DNA from: Stenotrophomonas sp. UBA2124
Lineage (GTDB): Bacteria; Pseudomonadota; Gammaproteobacteria; Xanthomonadales; Xanthomonadaceae
Assembly: GCA_002329155.1 (NCBI GenBank)
Contig: DCXY01000026.1
Location: forward strand, 39,991-103,990
Reading direction: 5' to 3'
Length of the DNA: 64,000 bases
Both the position numbers and the translations under genes were made by a program. The notes beneath the pieces were generated by a model. That model had not been told where the DNA came from. It did no database searches and saw nothing but the letters and a program-made list of their open reading frames with translations. Positions within the stretch are counted from its first letter, which is position 1, and each line of letters opens with the position of its first letter. Shown here in pieces: positions 55,001-64,000 of the stretch.

Positions 55001-58000
55001 TTGACCAGTTGTGCCGCACCGGCCAGTTCGCTTGAGATCGTCGCTGTATAGCCGGCGCCGACCTGGGTGCCATCTCCCACCCGGATCAGGGCCTGGCTGC
55101 CATCAAGAATGAGACTGTCACCATTGAGCTGGTAACCGTCCACCGCAAACTGCAGGCCAGCGGCGTGAACCGCGCCCGGGCCGTTGTCGATGGTGACAAC
55201 GCCACTCTGCCCCTGGAACAGGGCGAAATGGCCATCCACGAACGGGACGTTCATGGAGCCGTCGAGAATGGTCCAGTTGTCGTTGCCGCCAGCGTTCTGC
55301 CAAACCCCGCTACCACCGGTGATGACACCGTCGTTGCGTCCGCCCGTGCCACCGTCCCAGAAGCGCAGCGCCTGGCCATTGGTGTTGATCAGGTTGACCT
55401 GGTGATCAACCGATGTCTGCAGGTGGAAATCGCTGGACGATGGAATGCTGCCCATCGTCAGACCCGGGCCGCTGAGCGTACCGGTGTAGTTGATGACCCG
55501 GTAAATGCCGGCATCGAAGCTTCCACCTGCGGTGGTGGCAACATTGAGCGTGCCGCCTGCCACCAGGTCGCCGTTCACGTTGATCAGGTCGTTCAGTGCG
55601 CCGCCCACGACGTTGGCCTGGCCGAAGTCGTAATTGAGCGTGGCACTCGCATCGAGCGAAAGCTGGCCGTTGATGGTGAGCACGCCCGGCATGGCGCCTG
55701 CTGCACCGGGGTTGATGCTGGCGCCGCTGGCAATACTGACATCACCGCCCAGCGTACCCCTGCCACCCAGCGTCGCCCCTGCGTTGACACTGGTCAGCCC
55801 CGTGGCGGCGGTTTGGTCACCATTGACCAGCAACGTACCCGCATTTACCGCCGTACTGCCGGTGTAGGCGTTGTTGCCAGTGAGTGTGAGCGTACCGCCG
55901 CCATTCTTGACGAGGTTGCCCGTGCCCTGCACCACTCCAGAAAAGTCCAGTGCATCGGCGCGCTCGAACACCAGCGACCCGTTGTTGATCACATTGCCCA
56001 GAATCGAGCCGGCGCTGCCCCCGTTGCCAAGCTGCATGGTCCCGGCAGTGATCGTAGTACCGCCGGCATACGTGGCATCGCTGGCCAGCACCAGCGTGCC
56101 GGCTCCGCTCTTGATCAACGCATCACCGGCCAGCGCGCCAGTCAGCTCCAACGTGGTGGCTGCATCGGTGATCAATGTCCCGGTGCCTGTCAGCGTCAAG
56201 GCACGGCCGCTGCTGAAGCTGGCGGTGGTGTTCAAGGTGCCACCACTCAGGCTCAGCCCACCTGCGGCGTCACCCAGGTTGGCATCGGTGGCCACGCGCA
56301 GCGTGCCGCCATTGACGCTGGTGCCACCCATATAGCTGTTCATGCCAGCCAGCGTGAGTACACCACTGCCCTGCTGCACCAGCGCGCCACTGCCGGATAG
56401 GGTACCGGCAAAGCCCAACGCGTCGGAACGGTCAAACACCAGAGTGCCGTCGTTCTCGACATCGCCAAGCACCGAGCCAGTGGTGCCGCCGTTGCCCAGT
56501 TGCAACGTGCCGCTGGCAATCAGGGTGCCACCGGCATAGGTGTTGTCACCGGCCAGCACCAACGTGCCTGCATCGGCCTTCACCAGCCGTGCGGCACCAT
56601 CAAGTACGGATGCCACGGTGGCGGTCATGCCGGCGCCTGCGGTAGTGCCGTCACCCACCCGCACCACGGCGTCCGTGCCACCCAGGGTAAGACCGTCACC
56701 CCGGATCAGATAGCCATCGGTTGCGAACTGCAAGCCATTGGCCGTTATGCCACCCAGGCTGGCATCGACATCGACGGTACCCGCATTGCCTGCAAATACC
56801 GCGAATGCACCACCGGCATAGGCAGCGTTCACCGCACCGGTGGAGCTGGTCCAGTTCGCGTTGCCGGCCGCCCCCTGCCACACGCCGTTGCCACCATCGA
56901 CAACATCGTTGTGAGGGATGCCGGAGCTGCCATCCCAGAAATTCAGGGTCAGCCCGGCGGTGTTGACGAGATTCACCTGGCCTGCGATCGCGGTCTGCAC
57001 CACGGCCTGCCCGCCGACAGGCAGGCTGCCAATGCTCAGCCCGTTGTCGATGAGCGCGCCATCGTAATTGAAGATGCGGTAGACACCGGCATCAAAAGCG
57101 CCTCCCGGTGTCAGCGATACATCGATGGTGCCATCCAGCAGCAGGTTGCCCTTCACCACCACCAGGTCGTTCAGGCTGCCACCGGCGCTGTTGCGCTGGC
57201 CGAACGCATAGTCCAGCAGGCTGCCGGACGACAGCGACAGGTTGCCGCCAATGGTCAACGTCCCAATGCCGTTCGCCCCCGGGCTCAGGGTGCCGCCGTT
57301 AGCGATGGTGACATCGCCACCAATGCTGCCAACGCCACCCAGGGTTGCGCCGGCACCGACGCTGGTCGCGCCTATGGCAGCGGACTGGTCACCATTGACC
57401 AGCAACGTACCTGCGCTCACCGCCGTGCTGCCGGTGTAGGTGTTGGCGCCAGTGAGGATGAGCGTGCCGCTGCCATTCTTGACAAGGCCGCCCGTGCCCT
57501 GCACCACACCGGAAAAACCCACGGCATCGGACCGATCAAACACCAAGGTGCCGTTGTTGGTCACATTGCCCAGGATCGAGCCCGTAGTACCACCATTGCC
57601 AAGCTGCAGCGTGCCGGCGGCAACCGTGGTGCCACCCATGTAAGCCGCATCGCCCGCCAATACCAGCGTACCGGCACCGTTCTTGACCAGCCCGCCCTGC
57701 CCGGAAACCACACTGGTAAAGCCCAGCGATGCGGCTGCGTCCACATCAAACACCGCATCGCCCACCAGGGTGACAGCACGCGCGGAGGACAGGCTGGCCG
57801 TGGCATGCAACGCGCCGCCATCAAGCTGCAGCGCGCCAGCCGACGCACCCAGATTCCTGTCATCGGAGACCTGCAGCACACCGCCACGGATGAGCGTGCC
57901 GCCGCTGTAGCTGTTGATGCCGTCAAGCACCAGCGTACCCGCATCGCTCTTCACCAGTTGCGCGGTGCCGGAAAGTTCGCTTGAGATGGTTGCGGTGTAT

Positions 58001-61000
58001 CCCGCACCCGCAGCCGTGCCATCGCCCACACGAATGACAGCCTGTGTCCCCGACAGGGCGAGGGGCGCACCGGCAATCCCGTAGCCATCAGTAGCGAACT
58101 GCATGCCTGCCGTGCTGACAGGACCAAGGCTGCCGTCAACACTCACCAGCCCCGCCGCACCCTGGAACACGGCAAAGTAGTCATTCACAAACGGGACGTT
58201 TGCCGCGCCATCAGCATCGGTCCAGTTGTCGTTGCCAAGGACGTTCTGCCAGACACCCGTACCACCTGTGATGACACCGTCATTGCGGCCGCCAGCGGCG
58301 CCATCCCAGAAGCGCAGCGTCTGGCCGTTGGTGTTGATCAGGTTGACCTGGTGGTCAATCGAGTTCTGTATATGGAAATCGGTGCTTGAGGGAATACTTC
58401 CCAGCAGCAGGCCACTGCCACTGCGGTTGCCGGTGTAGTTGATCACCCTGTAGATGCCGGCATCGAAATTGCCACCTGCCGTGGTAGTGACATTGAGCGT
58501 GCCGCCGGCAACCAGGTCACCGTTCACGTTGATCAGATCATTCAGTGCACCGCCCACGACGTTGGCCTGGCCAAAGTCGTAATTGAGCGTGGCGCCGGCA
58601 TCAAGCGACAAGCTCCCGTTGATGGTGAGCACGCCCGGCATGGCACCCGCCGCGCCCGGGTTGATGCTCGCACCACTGGTGACCACCACGTCACCACCGA
58701 TAGTACCGGTGCCACCCAGCGCCGCGCCCGAAGCAACCGTGGTCGTGCCGCTGGCCGCAGCCTGGTTGCCGTTGACCAGCAATGTGCCGGCGTTGACCGC
58801 CGTGGTACCGGTATAGCTGTTGGTCCCCGTCAGCACCAGCGTGCCGGCGCCCGACTTGACCAGCCCGCCGCCGGCTACCACGCCGCCGAGTTCCAGCGTG
58901 GTGGCGGCATCGGTGAGTAGCGTGCCAGTACCAACCAGTGTCACTGCACGATTACTGCTGATATCCGCCGTGGTGTTCAGGGTGCCTGCGTCAATGGTCA
59001 GGCCGCCTACCGCATCGCCCAGGTTGGCATCACTGGCTACGCGCAGGGTGCCACCTTCGACTACCGTGCCGCCCCGGTAGCTGTTGATGCCGCTGAGGGT
59101 AAGCACGCCACTGCCGCGCTGGGCCAATGAACCATTACCCGACACCACATCGGTGAAACCAATGTCATCGGAGCGGTTGAATGCCAACGTGCCGTTGTTG
59201 CTCACATTGCCCAGCAGCCAACCACTGGTGCCGCCGTCACCCAGTTGCAGCGTGCCACTGCTGATTGTCGTACCGCCCGAATGGATGTTGCTGCCTGTCA
59301 GCACGGTGGTGCCGCTGCCGGCCTGGAGCAGCGAGCCTGTGCCCACCACCTGTCCACCGAAGGTGTAGCTGTCGCTGCGGTTGAAGCCCAGCACACCGGC
59401 GTTGTTGACCACCGCGCTGGTGATGGAACCCGAGGTGCCACCCGCACCAATGAACAACGTGCCGGCATTGATGTTGGTGGCGCCGGTATAGGTATTGGCC
59501 CCGCCCAGCGCCCAGGTGCCTGCGCCATTCTTCTCCAGCGTGCTCACCCCGGCCCCGGAGTCGGCGAGCGCACCGGAAAGCACGTTCAGACCTGCATTCG
59601 TGCCCCCCAGCACGAGCGTACGTGCCACACCGGGGTTGGCAAGAGCAAGCGCGCCGGTATCGGTGAAGTTGACCGCCCCCGTACCAGAGGACTCAAGCGT
59701 GGAGGTGCCGCCGGAAACGGTAAGCCTGCGGTTGCTGCTGTCCCCGCTTCCGAGATAGCGGAGCGTTGCGGTGTCGCCGATCACCACGGCGCCGTTGCTG
59801 CCAATGCTGCTTGCAGTACCAGTATCGGAGAGCTTTAGAACACCCAGCACGCCGCCGTTGATCCTGGTCGACCCACCATAGGAACTGGCGGTATTGCCCA
59901 GAATCCAGGTACCTGGCCCATTCTTTACAAGGAAGCCGGGGCCTGTCCCGTTATTACTCAGCTGCGCCGAGAAAATGTTGTCGCCGGTGTTCGTGCCACT
60001 CAGCGTGAACGTGGAAAACGCATTGGGCCGGGTGAACTCCACCGGGCCCGTATTGGTGAAGGCGATGGCACCTGTTCCCGACGCATCCAGCACAGCAGAA
60101 CTGGATGACCAGGTGATCAGGCGATCGGTACTGCCGCCACTGCCGATGTACTGCAGGGTGCCACCATCCAGCACCAGGTTGGAAGCCGCCGACGTGGAGG
60201 CACCAATGGAACTGTTGCTGCCACCATTGGCCAGGCACTCCACCACAAGCGTTCCACCCTGCACGGTGGTGGGGCCGGCATAGCTGCTGCCACAGCCGGA
60301 AAGCAGCTGAACACCCGCACCTGCCTTGATCAGGCCGCCATTGCCGGTAATGGCACCGGCGTAATTGGCTTCGGCCAAGGTGCTGCCGCTGCTCAGGGTA
60401 AGCGCCGCCCCTTCCACATTGACGCCGCCGCCCAGGCTGCCGCCGCCAACCAGATAGGCCACGCTGTTGCTGTAACCGCCCAGCTCAAGCGCGGCGCCGG
60501 CTGCATTGTCCAACCGGAATGCGCCGCTGCTCAGGGCTGTACTGGAGCCTGCACGAAGGATGCCATTGGTGACATGCGTCCCGCCGGTGGCGCCATTGAC
60601 CCCCGCAAGCAGCAACGTACCGGCACCATTCTTGCGCAACTGCCCGGCACCGGACACCGGCCCGCTGATCGCCAGCGTCGTTGCCGCATTGGTGACGTCA
60701 ATAACACCAGTGCCTGCCAACAGGCTGAAGCCACGGTTGGTGAGCACGGAACTGCCGGTGTAGGCCAGCGTGCCGTTGTTCAACACCAGGTTGCCGGGCA
60801 GGCTGCTGGCCGCACCAATACCACTGGCCTGGCCTGCATTGGCAAGGCAGTCCACCGCCAGGGTATTGCCGGCATTGATGGTGGTGGCGCCGGTGTAGGT
60901 GTTGTTGCAGCCCTGCAGGGTGAGGGTTGGCTGGCTGGTACCGGACAGCGTAAGCCCGCCACTGCCACTGATAGGGCCACTGAACAGCCCGCCGCCGGTG

Positions 61001-63045
61001 ACGGTCAGGGTGCCCGCACCCAGGGTGACATTCCCCGCACCGTTGAACCTGGCCACCTGGTTGTTGTAACCGGCCAGGTCAAGCAGGGTACCGGCCTTTA
61101 CGGTCATGTCGCCGTTGCCAAAGACATTGACCGCGCCCGCCTGCAAGGTGCCGCCGCTTACCGTCGTGCCGTCCTTATAAGTATTGGCACCGGCAAGCAC
61201 CAGTGTGCCGCTGCTTGCCTTTTCGAGACTGGTACCGATGAGTGCACCGGTAAGTGTCAGCGCGGATGTACCGGAGACCACGCCAAGCGTACCCCCGCCT
61301 GCCCCCAGCGTCATTGCGCGGTCACTGCTACCAGTCACACCGCGGTAGTACAATTTGCCACCGGCAAGCACGATATTGGCCGCCGCGTTTGACGCAGCGC
61401 CAAGACCACTGGCCACCCCGCCGTTACCCAGCGTGTTGACAGCCAAAGCCCCGCCCTGGGTCACCGTGGTGACACCGGTATAGGTATTCAACCTTGACAA
61501 AGTCCACTGGGTCCCGTCCTGGACATTGAGGTTACCGTTGCCGGATATGACACCAGAAATTGTACTTCCCCCGGCATAACTTCCACCCAGCGTCAGCGAA
61601 TCCGGGTTGGGAGCACCGGCGGAGAAAGCCACCCCGCCATCCAGTATCAGCCCGCTTGTACCATTAATGAGCAGGCTGCTTGCACCGTTGATGACCCAGC
61701 TGCGGTCGCTGCGCGTAGCGCCGCCCGTATAGCTCAGCGTGGCATCAGTCAGGTTTACCTGGTTGGCAACACCCAATGCACTGGCGGCCCCGCTATCGGC
61801 CAGCGTCGATACGCGCACCAGACCGGTGAGCGTAGGCACACCGGTGAACGTATTGGCGCCGGTGATGGTGATGGCCCTGCCAGGCTCTGCCCGGAAGGTG
61901 TAGCCCGCGCCGGCCAGCACGCCGGCCAGATTGATATCCGCCGTCACCGCCGTGATGCCAAGCCCACCGCCATTGCGCACATCCATGCCACCGGTGAGGG
62001 TAAGCGCGCCTGTGCCGAGGTTGCGGATATTGGCCGACCCCCCGGTTATCTCCCAGTTTCGATTGGAGCTGTTGCCGGCACCCACATAGTGGACGCCGTC
62101 GCTGTACTGGTTGACCTGATTTACATAAATCGTGCCGTTGGCCACCGTGGTGGGAGCGCCAAGCGCGCTGGCCTGCCCCAGGTCGGCAATCGAGGTGAAC
62201 TCTGCAATGCCGACACCGGTGATGCCGTTGAATGTCGTGGTGCCGGTATAGTTACTGGCATTATTGCTGAGCCTTACAATCGGCCCGCCAGCAAGTGCGG
62301 AGGTGACAACAACATTGCCGCTGCCACTGATGCGTGCCGAGCCAACGCCGGTACCACTCAGCGTCAGGTTGCCGCCGTTGCCGATGGTCACCGACCGCTG
62401 TGTTGATGCCCCGTCGATTCTGAGGTCAACATTGGCGCCAGCTGCGGTGGTGATGGCATTGCCCACCTGCCCCAGCGCAGCATCGCTGGCGCCATGAAGG
62501 GTGCCACCTGTCAGCAAGATGCCACCGCTGAAGGTGTTGCCCGTATTGGTCAACTCAAGCGTCCCATCCCCCGCCTTGGTCAGGCCAGCTGTTCCGGCAA
62601 TGATCGAGGCGATCCTCGCAAAGCCGGTACTGGCCATGTTGGTGGTGATGGTGGGGCTGGCACCGGCAAGCGACAGCGTGTTGCCGGTAAGTATGTAACC
62701 GCTGGTATTGAAACCCAGGTTATGGGCGGTAATGGGCGCACCGAGCGTTACTGTTCCGGCCGTTCCACCGAAGATCGCATCATCCAGCGCCGCATTGCTC
62801 CAGGCTGAAGCAAACGGCCCGGTGGTGCCGTCACCACTGGGGCCCCAGCTGAGGTTGGTCAGATTCCAGATACCCGTGCCGCCGGAGCCTGCGGCGGTGC
62901 CGTTCACATCCCAATAGCGGGTAGCGGCACCTGCACCGGGTATGACACATGCCGCCAATGCGGCCACAAGTGCTCTGTGGAGTACGTTCCTGGAGAAAAC
63001 TTCCGCACCGCGCCCACGCCCGACCCGCTTCAGCTTGTTGCCCAT
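52015..63045 (-). CDS. Giant autotransporter adhesin with PATR repeats
   Basis: 3676 aa, type V secretion. An extended signal peptide (MGNKLKRVGRGRGAEVFSRN, then LHRALVAALAACVIPGAGA) is followed by a passenger of about 3300 residues made of many autotransporter-associated beta-strand repeats (GAGTLVLTGANTYTG-type, NGGTLQ). Four larger modules with an LRFWDG or LNFWDG signature lie at about residues 1577, 2036, 2562 and 2953. The C-terminal about 300 residues (from GIWGRYDSGTLNATPEV) form the autotransporter barrel, ending in GFRTSF with the terminal Phe expected for BAM recognition. Likely a surface adhesin or biofilm factor. ATG has GAGGGAA upstream. Confidence 0.9.
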   Translation of the reverse strand: MGNKLKRVGRGRGAEVFSRNVLHRALVAALAACVIPGAGAATRYWDVNGTAAGSGGTGIWNLTNLSWGPSGDGTTGPFASAWSNAALDDAIFGGTAGTVTLGAPITAHNLGFNTSGYILTGNTLSLAGASPTITTNMASTGFARIASIIAGTAGLTKAGDGTLELTNTGNTFSGGILLTGGTLHGASDAALGQVGNAITTAAGANVDLRIDGASTQRSVTIGNGGNLTLSGTGVGSARISGSGNVVVTSALAGGPIVRLSNNASNYTGTTTFNGITGVGIAEFTSIADLGQASALGAPTTVANGTIYVNQVNQYSDGVHYVGAGNSSNRNWEITGGSANIRNLGTGALTLTGGMDVRNGGGLGITAVTADINLAGVLAGAGYTFRAEPGRAITITGANTFTGVPTLTGLVRVSTLADSGAASALGVANQVNLTDATLSYTGGATRSDRSWVINGASSLLINGTSGLILDGGVAFSAGAPNPDSLTLGGSYAGGSTISGVISGNGNLNVQDGTQWTLSRLNTYTGVTTVTQGGALAVNTLGNGGVASGLGAASNAAANIVLAGGKLYYRGVTGSSDRAMTLGAGGGTLGVVSGTSALTLTGALIGTSLEKASSGTLVLAGANTYKDGTTVSGGTLQAGAVNVFGNGDMTVKAGTLLDLAGYNNQVARFNGAGNVTLGAGTLTVTGGGLFSGPISGSGGLTLSGTSQPTLTLQGCNNTYTGATTINAGNTLAVDCLANAGQASGIGAASSLPGNLVLNNGTLAYTGSSVLTNRGFSLLAGTGVIDVTNAATTLAISGPVSGAGQLRKNGAGTLLLAGVNGATGGTHVTNGILRAGSSTALSSGAFRLDNAAGAALELGGYSNSVAYLVGGGSLGGGVNVEGAALTLSSGSTLAEANYAGAITGNGGLIKAGAGVQLLSGCGSSYAGPTTVQGGTLVVECLANGGSNSSIGASTSAASNLVLDGGTLQYIGSGGSTDRLITWSSSSAVLDASGTGAIAFTNTGPVEFTRPNAFSTFTLSGTNTGDNIFSAQLSNNGTGPGFLVKNGPGTWILGNTASSYGGSTRINGGVLGVLKLSDTGTASSIGSNGAVVIGDTATLRYLGSGDSSNRRLTVSGGTSTLESSGTGAVNFTDTGALALANPGVARTLVLGGTNAGLNVLSGALADSGAGVSTLEKNGAGTWALGGANTYTGATNINAGTLFIGAGGTSGSITSAVVNNAGVLGFNRSDSYTFGGQVVGTGSLLQAGSGTTVLTGSNIHSGGTTISSGTLQLGDGGTSGWLLGNVSNNGTLAFNRSDDIGFTDVVSGNGSLAQRGSGVLTLSGINSYRGGTVVEGGTLRVASDANLGDAVGGLTIDAGTLNTTADISSNRAVTLVGTGTLLTDAATTLELGGVVAGGGLVKSGAGTLVLTGTNSYTGTTAVNAGTLLVNGNQAAASGTTTVASGAALGGTGTIGGDVVVTSGASINPGAAGAMPGVLTINGSLSLDAGATLNYDFGQANVVGGALNDLINVNGDLVAGGTLNVTTTAGGNFDAGIYRVINYTGNRSGSGLLLGSIPSSTDFHIQNSIDHQVNLINTNGQTLRFWDGAAGGRNDGVITGGTGVWQNVLGNDNWTDADGAANVPFVNDYFAVFQGAAGLVSVDGSLGPVSTAGMQFATDGYGIAGAPLALSGTQAVIRVGDGTAAGAGYTATISSELSGTAQLVKSDAGTLVLDGINSYSGGTLIRGGVLQVSDDRNLGASAGALQLDGGALHATASLSSARAVTLVGDAVFDVDAAASLGFTSVVSGQGGLVKNGAGTLVLAGDAAYMGGTTVAAGTLQLGNGGTTGSILGNVTNNGTLVFDRSDAVGFSGVVQGTGGLVKNGSGTLILTGANTYTGSTAVSAGTLLVNGDQSAAIGATSVGAGATLGGVGSIGGDVTIANGGTLSPGANGIGTLTIGGNLSLSSGSLLDYAFGQRNSAGGSLNDLVVVKGNLLLDGTIDVSLTPGGAFDAGVYRIFNYDGALIDNGLSIGSLPVGGQAVVQTAIAGQVNLVNTAGLTLNFWDGSSGIPHNDVVDGGNGVWQGAAGNANWTSSTGAVNAAYAGGAFAVFAGNAGTVDVDASLGGITANGLQFATDGYLIRGDGLTLGGTDAVVRVGDGTTAGAGMTATVASVLDGAARLVKADAGTLVLAGDNTYAGGTLIASGTLQLGNGGTTGSVLGDVENDGTLVFDRSDALGFAGTLSGSGALVQQGSGVLTLAGMNSYMGGTSVNGGTLRVATDANLGDAAGGLSLSGGTLNTTASFSSGRALTLTGTGTLITDAATTLELTGALAGDALIKSGAGTLVLASDATYAGGTTITAGTMQLGNGGSAGSILGNVINNGSLVFERADALDFSGVVQGTGNLVKNGGGTLTLTGNNAYTGSTAVNAGTLLVNGDQTAATGLTSVNAGATLGGRGTLGGDVSIASGASINPGAAGAMPGVLTINGQLSLDASATLNYDFGQANVVGGALNDLINVNGDLVAGGTLNVATTAGGSFDAGIYRVINYTGTLSGPGLTMGSIPSSSDFHLQTSVDHQVNLINTNGQALRFWDGGTGGRNDGVITGGSGVWQNAGGNDNWTILDGSMNVPFVDGHFALFQGQSGVVTIDNGPGAVHAAGLQFAVDGYQLNGDSLILDGSQALIRVGDGTQVGAGYTATISSELAGAAQLVKADAGTLVLDGINSYGGGTLVRGGTLQISDDRNLGALAGGLSLDAAALRVTADVASARDVSLAGAGVFDVDAAATLALSGVMSGPGALTKAGAGMLVLSGTGGNGGGRSIEAGTVLVNGNLAAAAGTTTVAAGAMLGGTGSLGGDVSIGDGGILSPGAGGTGTLTLAGNLSLASGAVLNYQFGQADVAGGALNDLVDVHGNLVLDGTLNVSQSAGGNFGSGIYRVFNYGGALTDNGLSLGVSPAGADLSVQTSVVGQVNLVNAAGLVLNFWDGAAGPKFDGEVNGGNGSWHVGGTDRNWADDSGRFNAAYANGGFAIFAGNAGTVTVDNTAGAVTASGMQFASDGYVIDGGALTLLGPQSTIRVGDGSSAGAGYTATITAELAGAGTQLLKTDAGTLVLAADNTYGGGTAINGGTLQIARDANLGASLAALSIDGGTLATSASLTSNRAIALAGDGAINTATGTSFTFGGLFSGLGTLTKQGAGVLSVVGDNASHAGKVVVSGGTLSVHSRLGGHVAVGVDGRLDGTGQVGRLSNAGMVVAGRDGQGTLTVLGDYLGEGGRLQINTALGGDASATSQLVVNGATAGNTVVAVSNRGGLGGQTVNGIKIIDVAGVSAGEFILAGDYEFQGHQAVVAGAYAYRLYKNGVADPNDGDWYLRSSLSNPGEPVDPGDNGPLYQPGVPVYEGYGQTLLALNGLPTLQQRVGNRMFGQTPVGASAGIWGRYDSGTLNATPEVSTTGARRRTDSWKMQVGVDVITAEHEDGSASIGGFNVHHGKADTRITSGFGNGTLRTVSDGVGASYTWYGRQGMYLDAQAQLNLFSTNMRSSVLGTLARGNKGVGKAVSIELGRRVMTGSSWAITPQFQVSYAQVDFDSYVDRSQARVSADIGNRLKTRIGIAFDHHASREAASGDVRATRFYGLANVSYDWQGDARVNVDGTPVLSRDRRATMELGGGGSYSWGNGAYTLFGEVAAETPVADFGQSHGLKAIVGFRTSF

Positions 63046-63796
63046 GAGTTTCCCTCAGACGCAGCACCCCCAAGGACCGCACGGCAATTGCCGGTCTCTG
63101 ATCTGGATTGATGCGTTCTATTTTCTAGAAAGGCGCTACGGCCTCTGACCCTGAACGCGGCAGATATCCAATACCCCCCGGTCATCAACGTACCCAAATA
63201 CGCCTACCGGTTTACCTCGGGGATTGGCATCAGCCCCCATCTGCTCCGTCGCAGACAATCAGATATTGCGACTTTGCGAAAGATAACACGGGCCAATAGC
63301 CAGTCAAAATACCTTTTACACCAGACTCTTACGACCAAAACCAATAGTCGACTGTAATAGCCATCCGGCTGCAGCCGGCCCGGCTCCCAGCGCCGGCATT
63401 GTCCGCATTTACCGCCGCCGGCCGCCGGCCGCCGACGCCTGAGCATTAACCCGCCGCGACGTGCAGCTGCCTGCAGAGAAACTGCGTATATGCCGCGCTG
63501 CAGCAGCTGCCAGCCTGTCTGCGAATGCATGCCCCGCCCTGGCGCCCCACGCGCTGCCACCAATGCAGCAGATGAATCTATTGCGCAAGCCACACCCAAT
63601 CCTGCCGGCGCGTATATGCCGCCGCTCCATCGCGCCTCCCTGGCGCACGGCGGCAACTGCCGGCGCAGGCACGCAAGCAGCCCAGTGCGCAGGCAAGAAA
63701 TGCAGGCACCCTGCTAAAATCAAAGAACTTGCATGCCGCACCCCACCAATGCCAGCGGCTGCACCCTATATACGCAATAAGCAACCAGGAGTCTGC
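63046..63796. other. Divergent gap: long leader of the autotransporter gene and upstream sequence
   Basis: 750 bases with no supported CDS. The half next to the autotransporter includes its probable promoter (63280-63307) and a leader of about 230 nt. The rest contains runs of CCGGC-type short repeats (about 63365-63435). Short ORFs here have no recognisable protein character. Confidence 0.5.
63280..63307 (-). promoter_or_regulatory. Probable sigma-70 promoter of the autotransporter gene
   Basis: Minus strand TTGACT (63302-63307), 16-bp spacer, TATCTT (63280-63285), in a distinctly AT-rich patch. It would start transcription near 63273, about 228 nt before the ATG. Confidence 0.5.
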
Positions 63797-64000
63797 ATGT
63801 CCTTTGAACTGCTCAAGGCGCTCGGCCTAGAAGCTTCCAACGCTGGCACCTACATGGGCAACGGGGAGTGGTCCAGCGCCACCGGTGCCGGTGTCCTCAA
63901 GCCGCAGAACCCGACCACCGGCGAGGTGATCGCCGAAGTCCAGGCCACTACCGAGGCCGACTACGAAACCATCATCGCGCGCGCGCAGGACGCCTACAAA
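63797..64000 (+). CDS. Aldehyde dehydrogenase, N-terminal part (partial)
   Basis: First 68 codons, ATG preceded by aggag; continues past the window. MSFELLKALGLEASNAGTYM, then GVLKPQNPTTGEVIAEVQATTEADYETIIARAQDAYK, is the N-terminal NAD-binding region of an aldehyde dehydrogenase and most resembles piperideine-6-carboxylate / aminoadipate-semialdehyde dehydrogenases (ALDH7 type) of lysine breakdown. The catalytic Cys lies outside the window. Confidence 0.8.
   Translation, partial: MSFELLKALGLEASNAGTYMGNGEWSSATGAGVLKPQNPTTGEVIAEVQATTEADYETIIARAQDAYK

Noticed and set aside
56500..57984. 494-codon ORF and several others on the + strand inside the autotransporter
   Set aside because: They are mirror frames of the repetitive GC-rich autotransporter gene; composition follows the repeats and no domain is seen.
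63204..63656. 150-codon minus-strand ORF upstream of the autotransporter
   Set aside because: Overlaps the likely promoter and leader; Arg/Gly-rich with no domain, signal or good ribosome site.

Overview
The window is a high-GC gammaproteobacterial chromosome segment, most likely from the Xanthomonadaceae and close to Stenotrophomonas or Pseudoxanthomonas. The evidence is the protein types (a TrpR-like regulator heading a his operon, a TyrA with a C-terminal ACT domain, long-form HisG), the divergent fur-bamE and ratA-smpB pairs, GTAG-headed REP palindromes, and many GC-rich intergenic inverted repeats. The assignment rests on protein resemblance only; I could not run a search.

Layout. 1-8815: tail of lpd, a LOG-family protein, a repeat-rich gap, a GAF-GAF-GGDEF-EAL c-di-GMP protein divergent from an ECF sigma/putative anti-sigma pair, then yigZ, an ABC exporter and a small protein. 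8816-19989: a gap with three DnaA-box-like 9-mers, pdxY-tyrA, a GYF_2 membrane protein, the grpE-dnaK-dnaJ heat-shock cluster (sigma-32-like promoters, no hrcA in its usual place), recN, fur/bamE, rnfH-ratA/smpB.

20241-29875: tmRNA (ssrA) followed by a 9.2 kb integrative mobilizable element inserted at its 3' end. An 18-bp direct repeat marks both ends. The element encodes a tyrosine recombinase, a MobA/MobL relaxase with an IncQ-like oriT, a TraD-like accessory protein, a very unusual pilin-adhesin fused to proline-rich and cysteine-rich regions, and a secreted JAMM-like protein. It also carries small secreted unknowns and an unexplained GC-rich, hairpin-rich non-coding stretch. The left end supplies a new terminator for tmRNA, while the displaced original lies just beyond the right end.

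29876-34495: a duplicated tRNA-Glu/tRNA-Ala pair, a DUF4124 protein, a legumain-like (C13) peptidase, REP elements and a secreted phosphoesterase. 34641-42112: a complete, tightly overlapping histidine operon (regulator-hisG-D-C-B-H-A-F-IE) whose promoter overlaps a perfect palindrome. 42165-51122: hisS, an Fnr-type regulator, and the threonine operon (thrA-thrB-thrC) preceded by a Thr/Ile-rich leader peptide, then a DMT transporter and tRNA-Arg. 51202-63307: a SapC-family gene downstream of an 11 kb autotransporter gene with large internal duplications and a probable long 5' leader. The window ends inside an aldehyde dehydrogenase gene.

The most unusual part is the mobilizable element. It has mobilization genes but no conjugation machinery, yet carries its own pilin-like adhesin next to a putative exported metalloprotease.
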